Origin: Nitrosomonas ureae
GTDB lineage: Bacteria; Pseudomonadota; Gammaproteobacteria; Burkholderiales; Nitrosomonadaceae
Reading direction: 5' to 3'
DNA: 64,000 nt
NCBI RefSeq assembly: GCF_001455205.1
Contig: NZ_CP013341.1
Location: 744,001 to 808,000, forward strand
Below the pieces are notes generated by a model, which searched no databases, was not told the origin of the DNA, and worked only from the letters and a program-made list of their open reading frames with translations. Shown piece by piece: positions 27,383 through 37,000 of the stretch. The stretch's first letter is position 1. Every line of letters begins with the position of its first letter. A program made the position numbers and the translations under genes.

Positions 27383-28648
27383 ATGACCCAAATCCTCATC
27401 TGTACCGTCGGTGGCAGCCACCAGCCCATCGTTAGTGCGATTAACGATTTGCGGCCGGATTTCGTGGTGTTTATCTGTACCGACAAAGACCCGGCGACCA
27501 ATCAGCCCGGTTCCCGCGTACAAATCGAAGGTAAGGGTAACTGCATTAAAGCGCACAACAGCGACGCCAATCCCACCTTGCCCAACATTCCAACCCAAAC
27601 CGGTCTTGCGTCCGAACAGTACGAAACGGTGCTGACCCTTTCAGACAATCTCGACCGCACTTACCTGGATTGTATTGCCGCGATTGATGGCATCAGCCGC
27701 CGCTTTCCGTATGCCCGGATAACGGCCGATTATACCGGCGGCACCAAGTCGATGAGCGCAGGGCTGGTGATGGCTGTGGTGGAAAGTCCCGGCATTGACT
27801 TGCAACTTGTTACCGGCAGCCGCGCCGATTTGATCAAGGTGCAGGATGGCTCGCAGTTTTCCGACAAAGCGGATTGCGAACGGGTACGTTACCGGCGATT
27901 AACCGAACCTTATCGGCGGGCATGGCAGCGCTATGCCTATAGCGAGGCGGTGGCGGGGCTGGTCGGACTCAAGCCGCCCGGTGGTCTGCGGAATGAATAC
28001 ACGCGCTTTCGTGAATTGAGCCGTGCGTTTGCCGAATGGGATAATTTCAACCATATGCAGGCGCTAAGCATCTTGCAATCGTATGCGCCGAGCCTGCCGG
28101 ATCATTTGAAACAATACATCGGTAACGCAAGGCAACTCAACGACAAAAGTACGGATAAATGCGATGCCGCCCGATTGTTCGACCTCTACCGCAACGCCGA
28201 GCGTCGCGCTGCCCAAGGCCGCTATGATGATGCGGTTGCCCGCATTTACCGGCTTATTGAATGGAGCGCACAATGGTTATTGAAAGTACAAGCCGGTATC
28301 GAGACCGGCGATGTTAAGCCGGAGCAAATTCCTGATCATCTAACCCTGACGCAAAACCGTAAAGGCCAGTGGCAAGCGGGGCTGTTTAACGCCTGGCAAT
28401 TGGTTAAGCATTATACAAAAGGGCCTGCGGCGATTTTTATCTCCGAGCAGGAAAACATCCTGCGCAGCCACATTGAAGCACGCAATACTTCGATACTTGC
28501 GCATGGTTTTACGCCCATTCAAAACAATCAATGGCAGCCCATTTATGCCTGGCTGGAAAGTCAATTTATACCCATGCTTCTGGAAGAAACCGCAAAGTCG
28601 GGCATCAAAACCTTACCATCACAGCTCCCGGACGATTATCCCGGCTAA
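27383..28648 (+). CDS. CARF-HEPN RNase, Csm6-like (TIGR02710 type)
   Basis: Ancillary RNase switched on by cyclic oligoadenylate. The N-terminal CARF fold starts ILICTVGGSHQPIVSAI and has the second ligand motif YTGGTKSMSAG (GGTK near residues 119-122). The helical C-terminal half contains the HEPN signature Arg367-x6-His374 (RNTSILAHGF). 421 residues fits. It lies 75 bp behind csm5 in the same direction. On activation it should cut RNA non-specifically. This identification is from motifs; the assignment to TIGR02710 is by family pattern. Confidence 0.85.
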   Translation: MTQILICTVGGSHQPIVSAINDLRPDFVVFICTDKDPATNQPGSRVQIEGKGNCIKAHNSDANPTLPNIPTQTGLASEQYETVLTLSDNLDRTYLDCIAAIDGISRRFPYARITADYTGGTKSMSAGLVMAVVESPGIDLQLVTGSRADLIKVQDGSQFSDKADCERVRYRRLTEPYRRAWQRYAYSEAVAGLVGLKPPGGLRNEYTRFRELSRAFAEWDNFNHMQALSILQSYAPSLPDHLKQYIGNARQLNDKSTDKCDAARLFDLYRNAERRAAQGRYDDAVARIYRLIEWSAQWLLKVQAGIETGDVKPEQIPDHLTLTQNRKGQWQAGLFNAWQLVKHYTKGPAAIFISEQENILRSHIEARNTSILAHGFTPIQNNQWQPIYAWLESQFIPMLLEETAKSGIKTLPSQLPDDYPG

Positions 28649-28677
28649 ACCGGCAACCCTTGAGTGCTGCAAATCTG

Positions 28678-29811
28678 ATGAAACTTAACACCCATCTCAT
28701 CCTCGTCTCCGCCCAACCCATTCCCAGCATCACCCCCATGCTGGACGATGCCGTCAAGCCTAAAAAAGTTGTCATGCTGGTCAGTCCGGACATGCAGGAA
28801 CGGGCGCGGGCGCTGGAGAATATTTTCAAGCCACGCGGTATCGGTATTGAGTCTTATGCCATCGCAGACCCGTGGAATGCAGAGTTGATCAGCGACAAAG
28901 TTCTCGACATCCTCTGCCATTACCCTGATGGCGGTATCGCGCTCAATGCCACCGGCGGCACCAAGCTGATGAGTATCGCCGCCTGTGAGGCATTTCGCTC
29001 GGCAAATGCGCCGATTTACTATGTGCATCCACGGTATGATCGGTTGCTATGGCTGTCGCCGAAACTGCCGCCACATGAACTGGCTGACCGTCTGAAGCTG
29101 AAGGATTATCTGATGGCTTATGGCGCCGACTTGGTTGATATTCCCGCCGGAATGCAAAGCGTGCCGCCAGCGATTCAGGAATTAACCGGCGAATTACTGG
29201 CCGGTATCGACCGTTACGCGGACGAATTGGGTACATTGAATTATCTTGCGTATCAATCGGATAATGCACAGTTAAGCGCCAAAATCGGCCACAGCCGCCA
29301 ATCCCGTCCGGTGTTATGGGAATTGCTGGAATTATTTGAAGCTGCCGGTATCTGTTGCCTCGAACACCGACTGATCCGTTTTTCCGATCCGCAGATGCGC
29401 TTCATCGCCAACGGCGGCTGGCTTGAAATGCATACGTATGCGGCCTGTCTTCAGCTCAAACAGAAATGTGGTATTCAGGATGTGGCGTGCAACATTGTTA
29501 TTCAACGCCATCCGGCAGGTAAAACTGCGGTAAAAAATGAAATCGATGTTGGCCTGATTCATGCCAACCGCTTGCATTTGATCGAGTGCAAAACGAGGCA
29601 CTTTGAAAAGGATGCAGATATGCTGTATAAACTGGATAGTCTGCGTGATTTGATGGGCGGTCTGCAGGGCCGTACGATGCTGGTCAGTTTCAACAATCTC
29701 GGCAAAGCCAGCCGCGCCCGTGCCAGGGAACTCAATGTTTCTTTGTGTTGTAAAACTGAGTTGAAGCACTTACAGCAACATCTAACCAATTGGCTAACCA
29801 CGCGAGGCTAA
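28678..29811 (+). CDS. CARF-PD-(D/E)XK nuclease of the Card1/Can2 (DUF1887) type
   Basis: Ancillary nuclease, activated in known relatives by cyclic tetra-adenylate and cutting DNA and/or RNA. The start at 28678 (MKLNTHLILVSAQP) is preferred, since upstream in-frame sequence overlaps the previous gene. The CARF ligand motif is NATGGTKLMSIAAC (GGTK at 93-96). The nuclease core has Glu250 (GGWLEMHTY), Asp290 (NEIDVGLI) and Glu303-x-Lys305 (LIECKTR), a complete active site. Length of 378 residues matches Card1-like proteins. It is the last protein gene before the array leader. Confidence 0.87.
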   Translation: MKLNTHLILVSAQPIPSITPMLDDAVKPKKVVMLVSPDMQERARALENIFKPRGIGIESYAIADPWNAELISDKVLDILCHYPDGGIALNATGGTKLMSIAACEAFRSANAPIYYVHPRYDRLLWLSPKLPPHELADRLKLKDYLMAYGADLVDIPAGMQSVPPAIQELTGELLAGIDRYADELGTLNYLAYQSDNAQLSAKIGHSRQSRPVLWELLELFEAAGICCLEHRLIRFSDPQMRFIANGGWLEMHTYAACLQLKQKCGIQDVACNIVIQRHPAGKTAVKNEIDVGLIHANRLHLIECKTRHFEKDADMLYKLDSLRDLMGGLQGRTMLVSFNNLGKASRARARELNVSLCCKTELKHLQQHLTNWLTTRG

Positions 29812-29884
29812 CTTTTTAAAAATGAAATTTTTTGTCAACCCTCTCTATAAGCCTATGAAAAATAATGCAGAAACGAATCATGCG
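29812..29884 (+). promoter_or_regulatory. CRISPR leader
   Basis: 73 AT-rich bases, with A and T runs (CTTTTTAAAAATG and AAATTTTTTGTC), between the nuclease gene and the first repeat. The other end of the array has the mutated repeat, so this is the leader side where new spacers enter. It is short; a promoter may extend back into the gene upstream. Confidence 0.65.
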
Positions 29885-31124
29885 GTTTGAACTAAAGACC
29901 TGATTAAGAAGGGATTAAGACTTCCTTTGCATCGTACCAGTTAATATATATTCGTTTGAACTAAAGACCTGATTAAGAAGGGATTAAGACAAAAACTAAT
30001 TCAGTTAGTTTGATTATTTTGTAAAGTTTGAACTAAAGACCTGATTAAGAAGGGATTAAGACCTTTACTGCTTTACTGCTTTACTGCTTTACTTAAGTTT
30101 GAACTAAAGACCTGATTAAGAAGGGATTAAGACCTGCTTTACTGCTTTACTTAATAATTTCTAATGTTTGAACTAAAGACCTGATTAAGAAGGGATTAAG
30201 ACTTCTAAAGCAATAAGGATATCCTGCTCTTTTGAAGTTTGAACTAAAGACCTGATTAAGAAGGGATTAAGACGCAAGTGTATAAAAGTAGCATCTTTTA
30301 TATTATGGTTTGAACTAAAGACCTGATTAAGAAGGGATTAAGACCATTTTCCAATAGTAACAGCCATTTTTAAATTGTTTGAACTAAAGACCTGATTAAG
30401 AAGGGATTAAGACTAATTCATCTTGAGCGAGTGATATTTTCCCACGTAGTTTGAACTAAAGACCTGATTAAGAAGGGATTAAGACTTACGCTCCTGCATT
30501 AAGTACTAACCTGAACGTTGGTTTGAACTAAAGACCTGATTAAGAAGGGATTAAGACTCATCATCTAAGTAACCTTCTGTATGTGGTGAGTTTGAACTAA
30601 AGACCTGATTAAGAAGGGATTAAGACTTTTCACTGCCCTTAAAATTCGTGAAATTTTTGGCGTTTGAACTAAAGACCTGATTAAGAAGGGATTAAGACAC
30701 AATATAAAACATTATAGTTCTTATAGCCTTGGGGTTTGAACTAAAGACCTGATTAAGAAGGGATTAAGACAAACAAAATACTTCTACTTTAAATCCTTCT
30801 ACTTGTTTGAACTAAAGACCTGATTAAGAAGGGATTAAGACGCGGATGCAGTTAAACAGTTTTATACTTCCGAGCTGTTTGAACTAAAGACCTGATTAAG
30901 AAGGGATTAAGACAAAAATTAATTAGTGATTTAAACATGCTTAGATGTTTGAACTAAAGACCTGATTAAGAAGGGATTAAGACCGCAGCGGATCGTCGGG
31001 GATTATCCAGTAAGCGTTGTTTGAACTAAAGACCTGATTAAGAAGGGATTAAGACAACTCGGATCATCACACCAAGCTTTGATAGCTGTTTGAACTAAAG
31101 ACCTGATTAAGAAGGGATTAAGAT
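29885..31124 (+). CRISPR. CRISPR array, 18 repeats of 37 bp and 17 spacers
   Basis: Repeats begin GTTTGAACTAAAGACC and end AGGGATTAAGAC. Starts: 29885, 29954, 30026, 30097, 30166, 30237, 30308, 30377, 30449, 30521, 30590, 30662, 30734, 30805, 30877, 30947, 31019, 31088. All look identical apart from the last, whose final base is T (31124). Spacers run from 32 to 35 bases. The mutated last repeat puts the leader on the left. The repeat holds a direct repeat, GATTAAGA twice, separated by AGG, and no obvious hairpin. Its last eight bases, ATTAAGAC, would form the crRNA 5' tag after Cas6 cutting. Third and fourth spacers overlap in sequence. Confidence 0.99.
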
Positions 31125-31337
31125 GCCGATCATGTGAGATATGCTTACCGCGGGGTTGATAAGGATGAAGCTTGCTTGTGAGTTGATGGGCATACCGAAA
31201 ACCTTAGAGGTATTTTCAATTCACTATAAATAGCTCATTCCAATCAGTAAGTACTATACCTTAAGTGTCATACCGTATATAAATCATTAGCTTAAGTTGT
31301 TAGTATCAATACTCACCCACTTATTTGGAGGTGTATC

Positions 31338-31451
31338 ATGTCAACACAAATCTTTCATTATCATAAAACTGACCGTGTTAATGTACCCGTCATGTATTAT
31401 ATTTTGATATATGGTCAGATAATTGCAGGTCTAATTTTGTGGAGTGTATAA
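31338..31451 (+). CDS. 37-residue small membrane protein candidate
   Basis: ATG at 31338 follows TTGGAGGTGTATC, a strong ribosome site. The product begins MSTQIFHYHKTDRVNVPVMY and ends in a hydrophobic stretch (YYILIYGQIIAGLILW), giving one membrane helix. A perfect 11-bp hairpin follows 17 bases after the stop, as expected for a compact transcription unit. No family recognised. It is too short for homology by eye, so the call rests on the ribosome site and the hydrophobic end. Confidence 0.45.
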   Translation: MSTQIFHYHKTDRVNVPVMYYILIYGQIIAGLILWSV

Positions 31452-31468
31452 GTATTTTTAACCAGCCT

Positions 31469-31494
31469 TATAAACCTGCTCCGGCAGGTTTATA
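31469..31494 (+). terminator. Perfect 11-bp hairpin with a TCCG loop
   Basis: TATAAACCTGC (31469-31479) and GCAGGTTTATA (31484-31494) pair exactly around the tetraloop TCCG. There is no T-run after it, so it may be a processing or stabilising hairpin as well as a terminator for the short gene upstream. Confidence 0.45.
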
Positions 31495-31568
31495 GGTACG
31501 CAATCCAACAATGAGTATTTTTATAAATTCGGATAATAATGATTTCAATCTTAATATAAGGAATTATT

Positions 31569-31769
31569 ATGAATTTACTCGAATTAGGCGAAACCGTTCT
31601 TCCCTTTTCTATTCCCTCATATAAAAATCTGACTTTCGATGGAAACAATCTGGGTTTATTTTTATCCGATGCACCCCGAGGGTTTTATGAAGACCATCGA
31701 CATCATGAATGGAAACGCCTCTGCCATAAGCAGTTAAGACAAGAACATAGCAGCTATTCTCTTTTTTAA
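31569..31769 (+). CDS. Hypothetical 66-residue protein
   Basis: Starts MNLLELGETVLPFSIPSYKN after an AAGGA six to ten bases upstream. Polar C-terminal half with many His/Arg (YEDHRHHEWKRLCHKQLRQE). No signal peptide, helix or known domain. Function unknown. It lies between the array and a decayed repeat and could be a remnant of mobile DNA; a real gene is only moderately likely. Confidence 0.35.
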   Translation: MNLLELGETVLPFSIPSYKNLTFDGNNLGLFLSDAPRGFYEDHRHHEWKRLCHKQLRQEHSSYSLF

Positions 31770-31820
31770 TGCGGCTATAATGTTTACTATGCCCCTGTCT
31801 CCGCTGGCAATAACTCAAGC

Positions 31821-31856
31821 ATTTGAACTAAGGATCTGATTAAGTAGAAATCATCC
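31821..31856 (+). repeat. Decayed orphan CRISPR repeat
   Basis: ATTTGAACTAAGGATCTGAT followed by TAAGTAGAAATCAT lines up with the array repeat over its first 31 positions with about seven differences, then loses similarity. It sits about 0.7 kb beyond the last repeat with no spacer-repeat structure around it. It could be a relic of a longer or second array, or a transcribed repeat-like RNA. Confidence 0.6.
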
Positions 31857-31994
31857 GGCTTTTGTATTTATTTCTTCAATCATTGTCCATACATCTTCGG
31901 GACGAATTGCGTTTTTCTTCGGTTGTATGGCTTTATTCTTGTCGAATCGGTTATAGTGAACCATCCATTCGGTACAAAACAAAAAACCACACTG

Positions 31995-32519
31995 ATGAAA
32001 ACCATGAAATTCAAAACACTTCATCTATTATTTATTTCTCCCAAAAAACCGGTATGGGCTCTGGTGCTCGGCTTCTTAATCTGCGCTCAGGCTTATTCTG
32101 CTGAATCATTGAGTATCAGGCCACAGGAAATCCCCGATACCTGCAATGCAGACCTCGCACAAATCAGGGTAACCGTTCATGGCATTGAACCACGCGGTGT
32201 ACTGAACGTTGAGTTGTATGATGATCCGGAGCATTTTCTGTTTAAAAAGGGACGCAAGCGCAAGGTTCGCACGCCTGCGGAAGAGGGATCGCAGCAAGTC
32301 TGTATCAATCTCGAACAGCCGGGAACCTACGCCGTCGCGGCTTATCATGATCTGGACGGGAACCGTAAATTAAAAAGGCAGTGGAATCTGTTACCGAGAG
32401 AACCATTCGGCTTATCGAACAATCCTGAGCAGCACATGGGCTTTCCGAAATTCAGCGATTCCGCATTTACTGCAACCGGCCTGGGTGCGGACATCGTGAT
32501 CAATCTGAAGCAACCCTGA
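31995..32519 (+). CDS. DUF2141-family exported protein
   Basis: 174 residues from ATG at 31995 (MKTMKFKTLH). The first part is a signal-peptide-like stretch (VWALVLGFLICAQAYSA) with predicted cleavage before ESLSIRP. The mature protein, IRVTVHGIEPRGVLNVELYD then GTYAVAAYHDLDGNRKLKRQ and EPFGLSNN, follows the DUF2141 beta-sandwich pattern of small periplasmic proteins. The longer frame from 31923 adds residues with no match and no better ribosome site. Function unknown. It is 11 bp ahead of the hydrolase gene, so probably one operon. Confidence 0.8.
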   Translation: MKTMKFKTLHLLFISPKKPVWALVLGFLICAQAYSAESLSIRPQEIPDTCNADLAQIRVTVHGIEPRGVLNVELYDDPEHFLFKKGRKRKVRTPAEEGSQQVCINLEQPGTYAVAAYHDLDGNRKLKRQWNLLPREPFGLSNNPEQHMGFPKFSDSAFTATGLGADIVINLKQP

Positions 32520-32530
32520 TTCATTGTGCC

Positions 32531-33358
32531 ATGCGCATGCTGCTGAACCTGTTCATTCTTCTGGCGATTACATATCTCGCACTGGTTTTATTGGTTTATC
32601 TGGGTCAATCCCGCTTGGTATTTTTTCCCGACAAGCAGCTCAGCAATACACCAGCCATGTTCGGCCTGGATTATTCATCCGTTAGTATCGCCACCGCTGA
32701 TGGCGAAACCCTGCATGGATGGTGGGTGCCTGTACCGGATGCTAAAGGCACGGTACTGTTTTTTCACGGTAACGCGGGGAATATTTCCCATCGCATCAAT
32801 TATCTGACCATGTTCAGGCGGTTGGGGTATAACACCTTGTTATTTGATTATCGGGGTTATGGCCAGAGCAGCGGAACACCATCGGAATCCGGCACCTATC
32901 TGGATGCCCAGGCCGCCTGGCAGCATTTGATCGTGACGCAAAAGATCGCACCTGAGCAAATGATATTGTTTGGCGAATCACTCGGCGGCCCGATCGCAGC
33001 CTGGCTGGCTGCACGTGAAAATCCCGGTTTGCTGGTGCTGGCTTCGACATTTACTTCGGTTTCCGATCTGGCCACGCAAATCTATCCGTTTCTGCCGGTC
33101 CGCTGGATCAGCCGTTTTGAGTACAACACGCTGGAATCCTTGCAATCGGTGACGTGCCCGGTTTTTATCGCGCACAGCCCGCAAGATGAAATCGTTCCGT
33201 TTCAGCATGGCCAACGATTGTATCAAACCGTCTCTGGACCAAAACAATTCTTAACCCTGCAAGGCGGTCACAATAACGGCTTTATATTCATGCAACCCGC
33301 CTGGCAAAAAGCTCTGAGAACATTTATGGATGAACATCTGGCGTCACCCATAAATTAG
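32531..33358 (+). CDS. Membrane-anchored alpha/beta hydrolase (BEM46-like)
   Basis: Serine hydrolase with an N-terminal hydrophobic helix (LFILLAITYLALVLLVYLG) that should anchor it in the membrane. Visible features are the oxyanion motif FFHGNAGNISHR, the nucleophile elbow FGESLGGPIAAW (Ser150), a likely acid in AHSPQDEIVPFQHG, and the catalytic His in LQGGHNNGF. 275 residues fits the BEM46/YfhR type of hydrolase. Substrate unknown. Confidence 0.82.
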   Translation: MRMLLNLFILLAITYLALVLLVYLGQSRLVFFPDKQLSNTPAMFGLDYSSVSIATADGETLHGWWVPVPDAKGTVLFFHGNAGNISHRINYLTMFRRLGYNTLLFDYRGYGQSSGTPSESGTYLDAQAAWQHLIVTQKIAPEQMILFGESLGGPIAAWLAARENPGLLVLASTFTSVSDLATQIYPFLPVRWISRFEYNTLESLQSVTCPVFIAHSPQDEIVPFQHGQRLYQTVSGPKQFLTLQGGHNNGFIFMQPAWQKALRTFMDEHLASPIN

Positions 33359-33393
33359 TTTGATTTTTGTAATAAATAGAAGGCAACCGACCC

Positions 33394-33924
33394 ATGACCC
33401 GTAAAACACTTGACTTTGATGACGATCAAGCCCTTCTCGATCTGGCGGCATGTGTCGGGGAAAGCCTTAGGCAGCACGGATGGATGCTGGTGACAGCCGA
33501 ATCCTGCACCGGTGGTTGGGTGGGTCAGGCGGTTACCGCGGTGGCGGGCAGTTCAACCTGGTATGACCGGGGCTTTATCACGTATAGCAACCGATCCAAA
33601 TGCGAAATGCTTGGAGTGCAACCCGCACTCCTGGATCAATTTGGCGCCGTATCGCCGCAAACCGCACAGGCGATGGTCGCCGGAGCGCTTACACGAAGCC
33701 ATGCGCAAATAGGCTTATCCATTACCGGCATTGCCGGACCCGATGGCGGAACAGCCGAAAAACCGGTAGGAATGGTGTGTTTTGCGTGGGCGAGTAAGGA
33801 TGGTCTGGTGCAACAAGAAACCCGTCACTTCAAGGGTAGCCGTGAAAGCATCCGGTATTCAGCCGTGACGACTGCCCTGCAAGGCATATTGCATTTATTG
33901 GATAATGCCATTGTTATGGCATGA
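33394..33924 (+). CDS. pncC: CinA C-terminal-type nicotinamide-nucleotide amidohydrolase
   Basis: Deamidates nicotinamide mononucleotide to nicotinate mononucleotide in pyridine nucleotide salvage. The 176-residue stand-alone CinA domain shows VTAESCTGGWVGQAVTAVAG, TYSNRSKCEMLGV and SITGIAGPDGGTAEKPVG, all signature segments. It is single-domain, without the N-terminal molybdopterin-like half of full CinA. The start ATG at 33394 follows AGAAGGC. It stands convergent with the large Calx-beta gene. Confidence 0.9.
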   Translation: MTRKTLDFDDDQALLDLAACVGESLRQHGWMLVTAESCTGGWVGQAVTAVAGSSTWYDRGFITYSNRSKCEMLGVQPALLDQFGAVSPQTAQAMVAGALTRSHAQIGLSITGIAGPDGGTAEKPVGMVCFAWASKDGLVQQETRHFKGSRESIRYSAVTTALQGILHLLDNAIVMA

Positions 33925-33935
33925 TGCTTAGCAAT

Positions 33936-33971
33936 AAAAATACTCAGGGTACCCGCAAGCACCCTGAGTAT
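33936..33971 (-). terminator. Intrinsic terminator of the Calx-beta gene
   Basis: ATACTCAGGGT (33940-33950) pairs with ACCCTGAGTAT (33961-33971) around a 10-base loop. On the minus strand the stem is followed by TTTTTATT, so it should end transcripts from the Calx-beta gene. A second, imperfect hairpin (33980-34009) lies nearer the stop. Confidence 0.8.
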
Positions 33972-34021
33972 CATCGCCAGGCATTACCGAGGAAACTATC
34001 GGCAATGCCGGAAACAAGATT

Positions 34022-37000
34022 CTAAATGATTACAAAATCCGCGGCTGTCAGCGCGGGCGCTCCTGTCAATATTGCAAAAGCCACTTGCGCACCGGCACCA
34101 TTGCCATCCGCATCGTAAGAAAGATTTCCATTGGTGGTGTTATAAATCAGGAAATCATTACTATCCAACGCCACTGCGCCCGGGCCGGATACCAGCGTAT
34201 TCGCGGGAATAGCGCCAGTTGCCGTAAACTGGGTAAAAATGGCATTTTCCAGACGGATGGTATCGTCAATCAAGTTAAAATCCGCCAGCGTATCGACATT
34301 GGTAGCGGCATTCAGCGCGGTATTGAACACGATGAAATCAGAACCCGTACCCCCGGAAATATTGTCGGAGCCTGCAGCGCCGTTCAGGATGTCATTCCCG
34401 GAACTGCCGTTGATCGTGTTGTTTCCGCCATTGCCGGTAATCGTGTTGGCGAGTGTATTGCCGATTCCCGTTGTTGCGGTGCCGGCCAAAAGCAGGTTCT
34501 CAACATTAGCGCCCAGCGTATGATTTGGCAGATAACTGATCGCCAGATCGGTACCGCCGCCGCCCGCTTCGGAATACGTATCGCCTGCATTCTCCAGGAG
34601 AAAGGTATCGTTACCCCCTCCTCCCACCATACTGTCGTTGCCATCACCGCCGTTGAAGGTATCATTGCCGGCACCCCCTGTAAAAGCATCCCTAAATTGC
34701 GTACCCTGCAAAATATCATTTCCAGAGGTACCCGCCATTGCAATCGGCGCTGCAGGAGCGGCGCTTTCGTTATCGATGATGGCCGCGCTGGCCGAGGCAT
34801 TACCGATCGTGGCATTGAGGACGCCACTTAGGTTAAAGCTAAAATTCTCGAGCGCTTCCACAGTGAGATCGTTTACCAAAGCAACGCGAACGATTTTGGA
34901 GACTTCACCGGGTGCAAAAGCCAAGGTTCCGGAGGCATGCACATAATCCGTACCGGAACTGGCTGTCCCTGCAGCAGTACTGTAATTTACACGAGCACCG
35001 CCAACACTGGGTGCTGCCAACGTAACCTGGAAGTCGATAAATCCTTTATCTTCCGAGGCAGCGACATTGGCGACATTGATCACAGGTGAAGCCAGGGCAG
35101 CTCTATCGCTGCCAGCGATAATGACATGTCCGCGCCCATCCCCCACGGTCAATCCAACCGGGCTGCTTAACATCACATCAAATAGCTCCGCATCTTCAAC
35201 CGCATTATCGTTCAACAGGCCAAATGTAACCGTTTTAGCTGTTTCGCCAGGCGCAAACGCAACCGTGCCAATGTGCAGATTGCGAAAATCGCCACCATTA
35301 TTAGCCGTCACATCCTGCCCTGCCACATTAACCTTTGTGCCATTAACACTTGGTTTGTCAAGAATGACGGTGACGGTTGCCGTTTGGTCGGTCTCGTCCA
35401 CAACAGTGTCAGTAATTCTTGCGACCGGCACCCCGGAGGTTGCATCATTATCGATGATGGTCCCAAGAGCAGTAGGATCGGATATGGTTGCATTGGCGCT
35501 GGGCGAAGACAAATTGAATTCAAAGTTCTCGATCGCTTCAGCAATTGAACCATTCGACATCGTAACCCGTACCGTCTTAACCATCTCTCCCGGTGCGAAA
35601 TTCAACGTTCCCGAGGTAAACACAAAATCCTGGTTACCGCCATAAGTGGCCGTATTCAAATCTGTACGGTAATTAACGGTTACAGGATTGATATTCGGCG
35701 CATCCAGGCGTACCAGAAAGTCCGCATAGGCTTGCGATTCATCGACAAAAATATCGTCGACGGAAATTCTGGAATTGCTCACCGCGGCTGCATCATTCTC
35801 AAATATGATCGCAGTGCCGATAGCATCCAGCGTGGTGGCGTTGGTCAGTGCGGATAACACCAGATTGAACGCTTCCGATGCTTCAAATGCAGCATTGTTG
35901 ACTAACGTGACTTTCACCGTTTTGGCGGTCTCGCCCGGCGCAAATTTAAGTGAACCATTCGTGGCGACAAAGTCCGATCCCGCCAGAGCGGTGCCATTCT
36001 GCGTGGCATAGTTCATCGACACCACACTGGTCGATGGCCGGTCAAGCGCGATGACAAACGTGGCTTCCTTCGTCGCTTCGTCTACGGTAAAGTCATTGAT
36101 CGAGACCACCGGCGTGCCCGACGGTGCATCGTTATCGATGATGGTGCCCAGCGCGGAAGCATCAGCAATGGTTGCATTGGCGCTGGGCGAAGACAAATTG
36201 AATTCAAAGTTCTCGATCGCTTCAGCAATTGAACCATTCGACATCGTAACCCGTACCGTCTTAACCATCTCTCCCGGTGCGAAATTCAACGTTCCCGAGG
36301 TAAACACAAAATCCTGGTTACCGCCATAAGTGGCCGTATTCAAATCTGTACGGTAATTAACGGTTACAGGATTGATATTCGGCGCATCCAGGCGTACCAG
36401 AAAGTCCGCATAGGCTTGCGATTCATCGACAAAAATATCGTCGACGGAAATTCTGGAATTGCTCACCGCGGCTGCATCATTCTCAAATATGATCGCAGTG
36501 CCGATAGCATCCAGCGTGGTGGCGTTGGTCAGTGCGGATAACACCAGATTGAACGCTTCCGATGCTTCAAATGCAGCATTGTTGACTAACGTGACTTTCA
36601 CCGTTTTGGCGGTCTCGCCCGGCGCAAATTTAAGTGAACCATTCGTGGCGACAAAGTCCGATCCCGCCAGAGCGGTGCCATTCTGCGTGGCATAGTTCAT
36701 CGACACCACACTGGTCGATGGCCGGTCAAGCGCGATGACAAACGTGGCTTCCTTCGTCGCTTCGTCTACGGTAAAGTCATTGATCGAGACCACCGGCGTG
36801 CCCGACGGTGCATCGTTATCGATGATGGTGCCCAGCGCGGACGCGTCAACAATGGTTGCATTGGCGCTGGGTGAAGATAGGTTGAATTCAAAGTTCTCGA
36901 TCGCTTCAGCGATTGAACCATTCGACATCGTAACCCGTACCGTCTTAACCATCTCTCCCGGTGCGAAATTCAACGTTCCCGAGGTAAACACAAAATCCTG

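Noticed and set aside
28531..28677. Upstream extension of the Card1-type nuclease.
   Set aside because: The added residues overlap the preceding CARF-HEPN gene and lack CARF similarity; ATG at 28678 begins the fold.
31821..31856. A tracrRNA for the CRISPR system.
   Set aside because: The match is in the same direction as the repeats, with no cas9 in the locus; a type III-A system does not need one.
31923..31994. Upstream extension of the DUF2141 gene.
   Set aside because: The added residues precede the signal-peptide-like segment and have no match; the later ATG is used.
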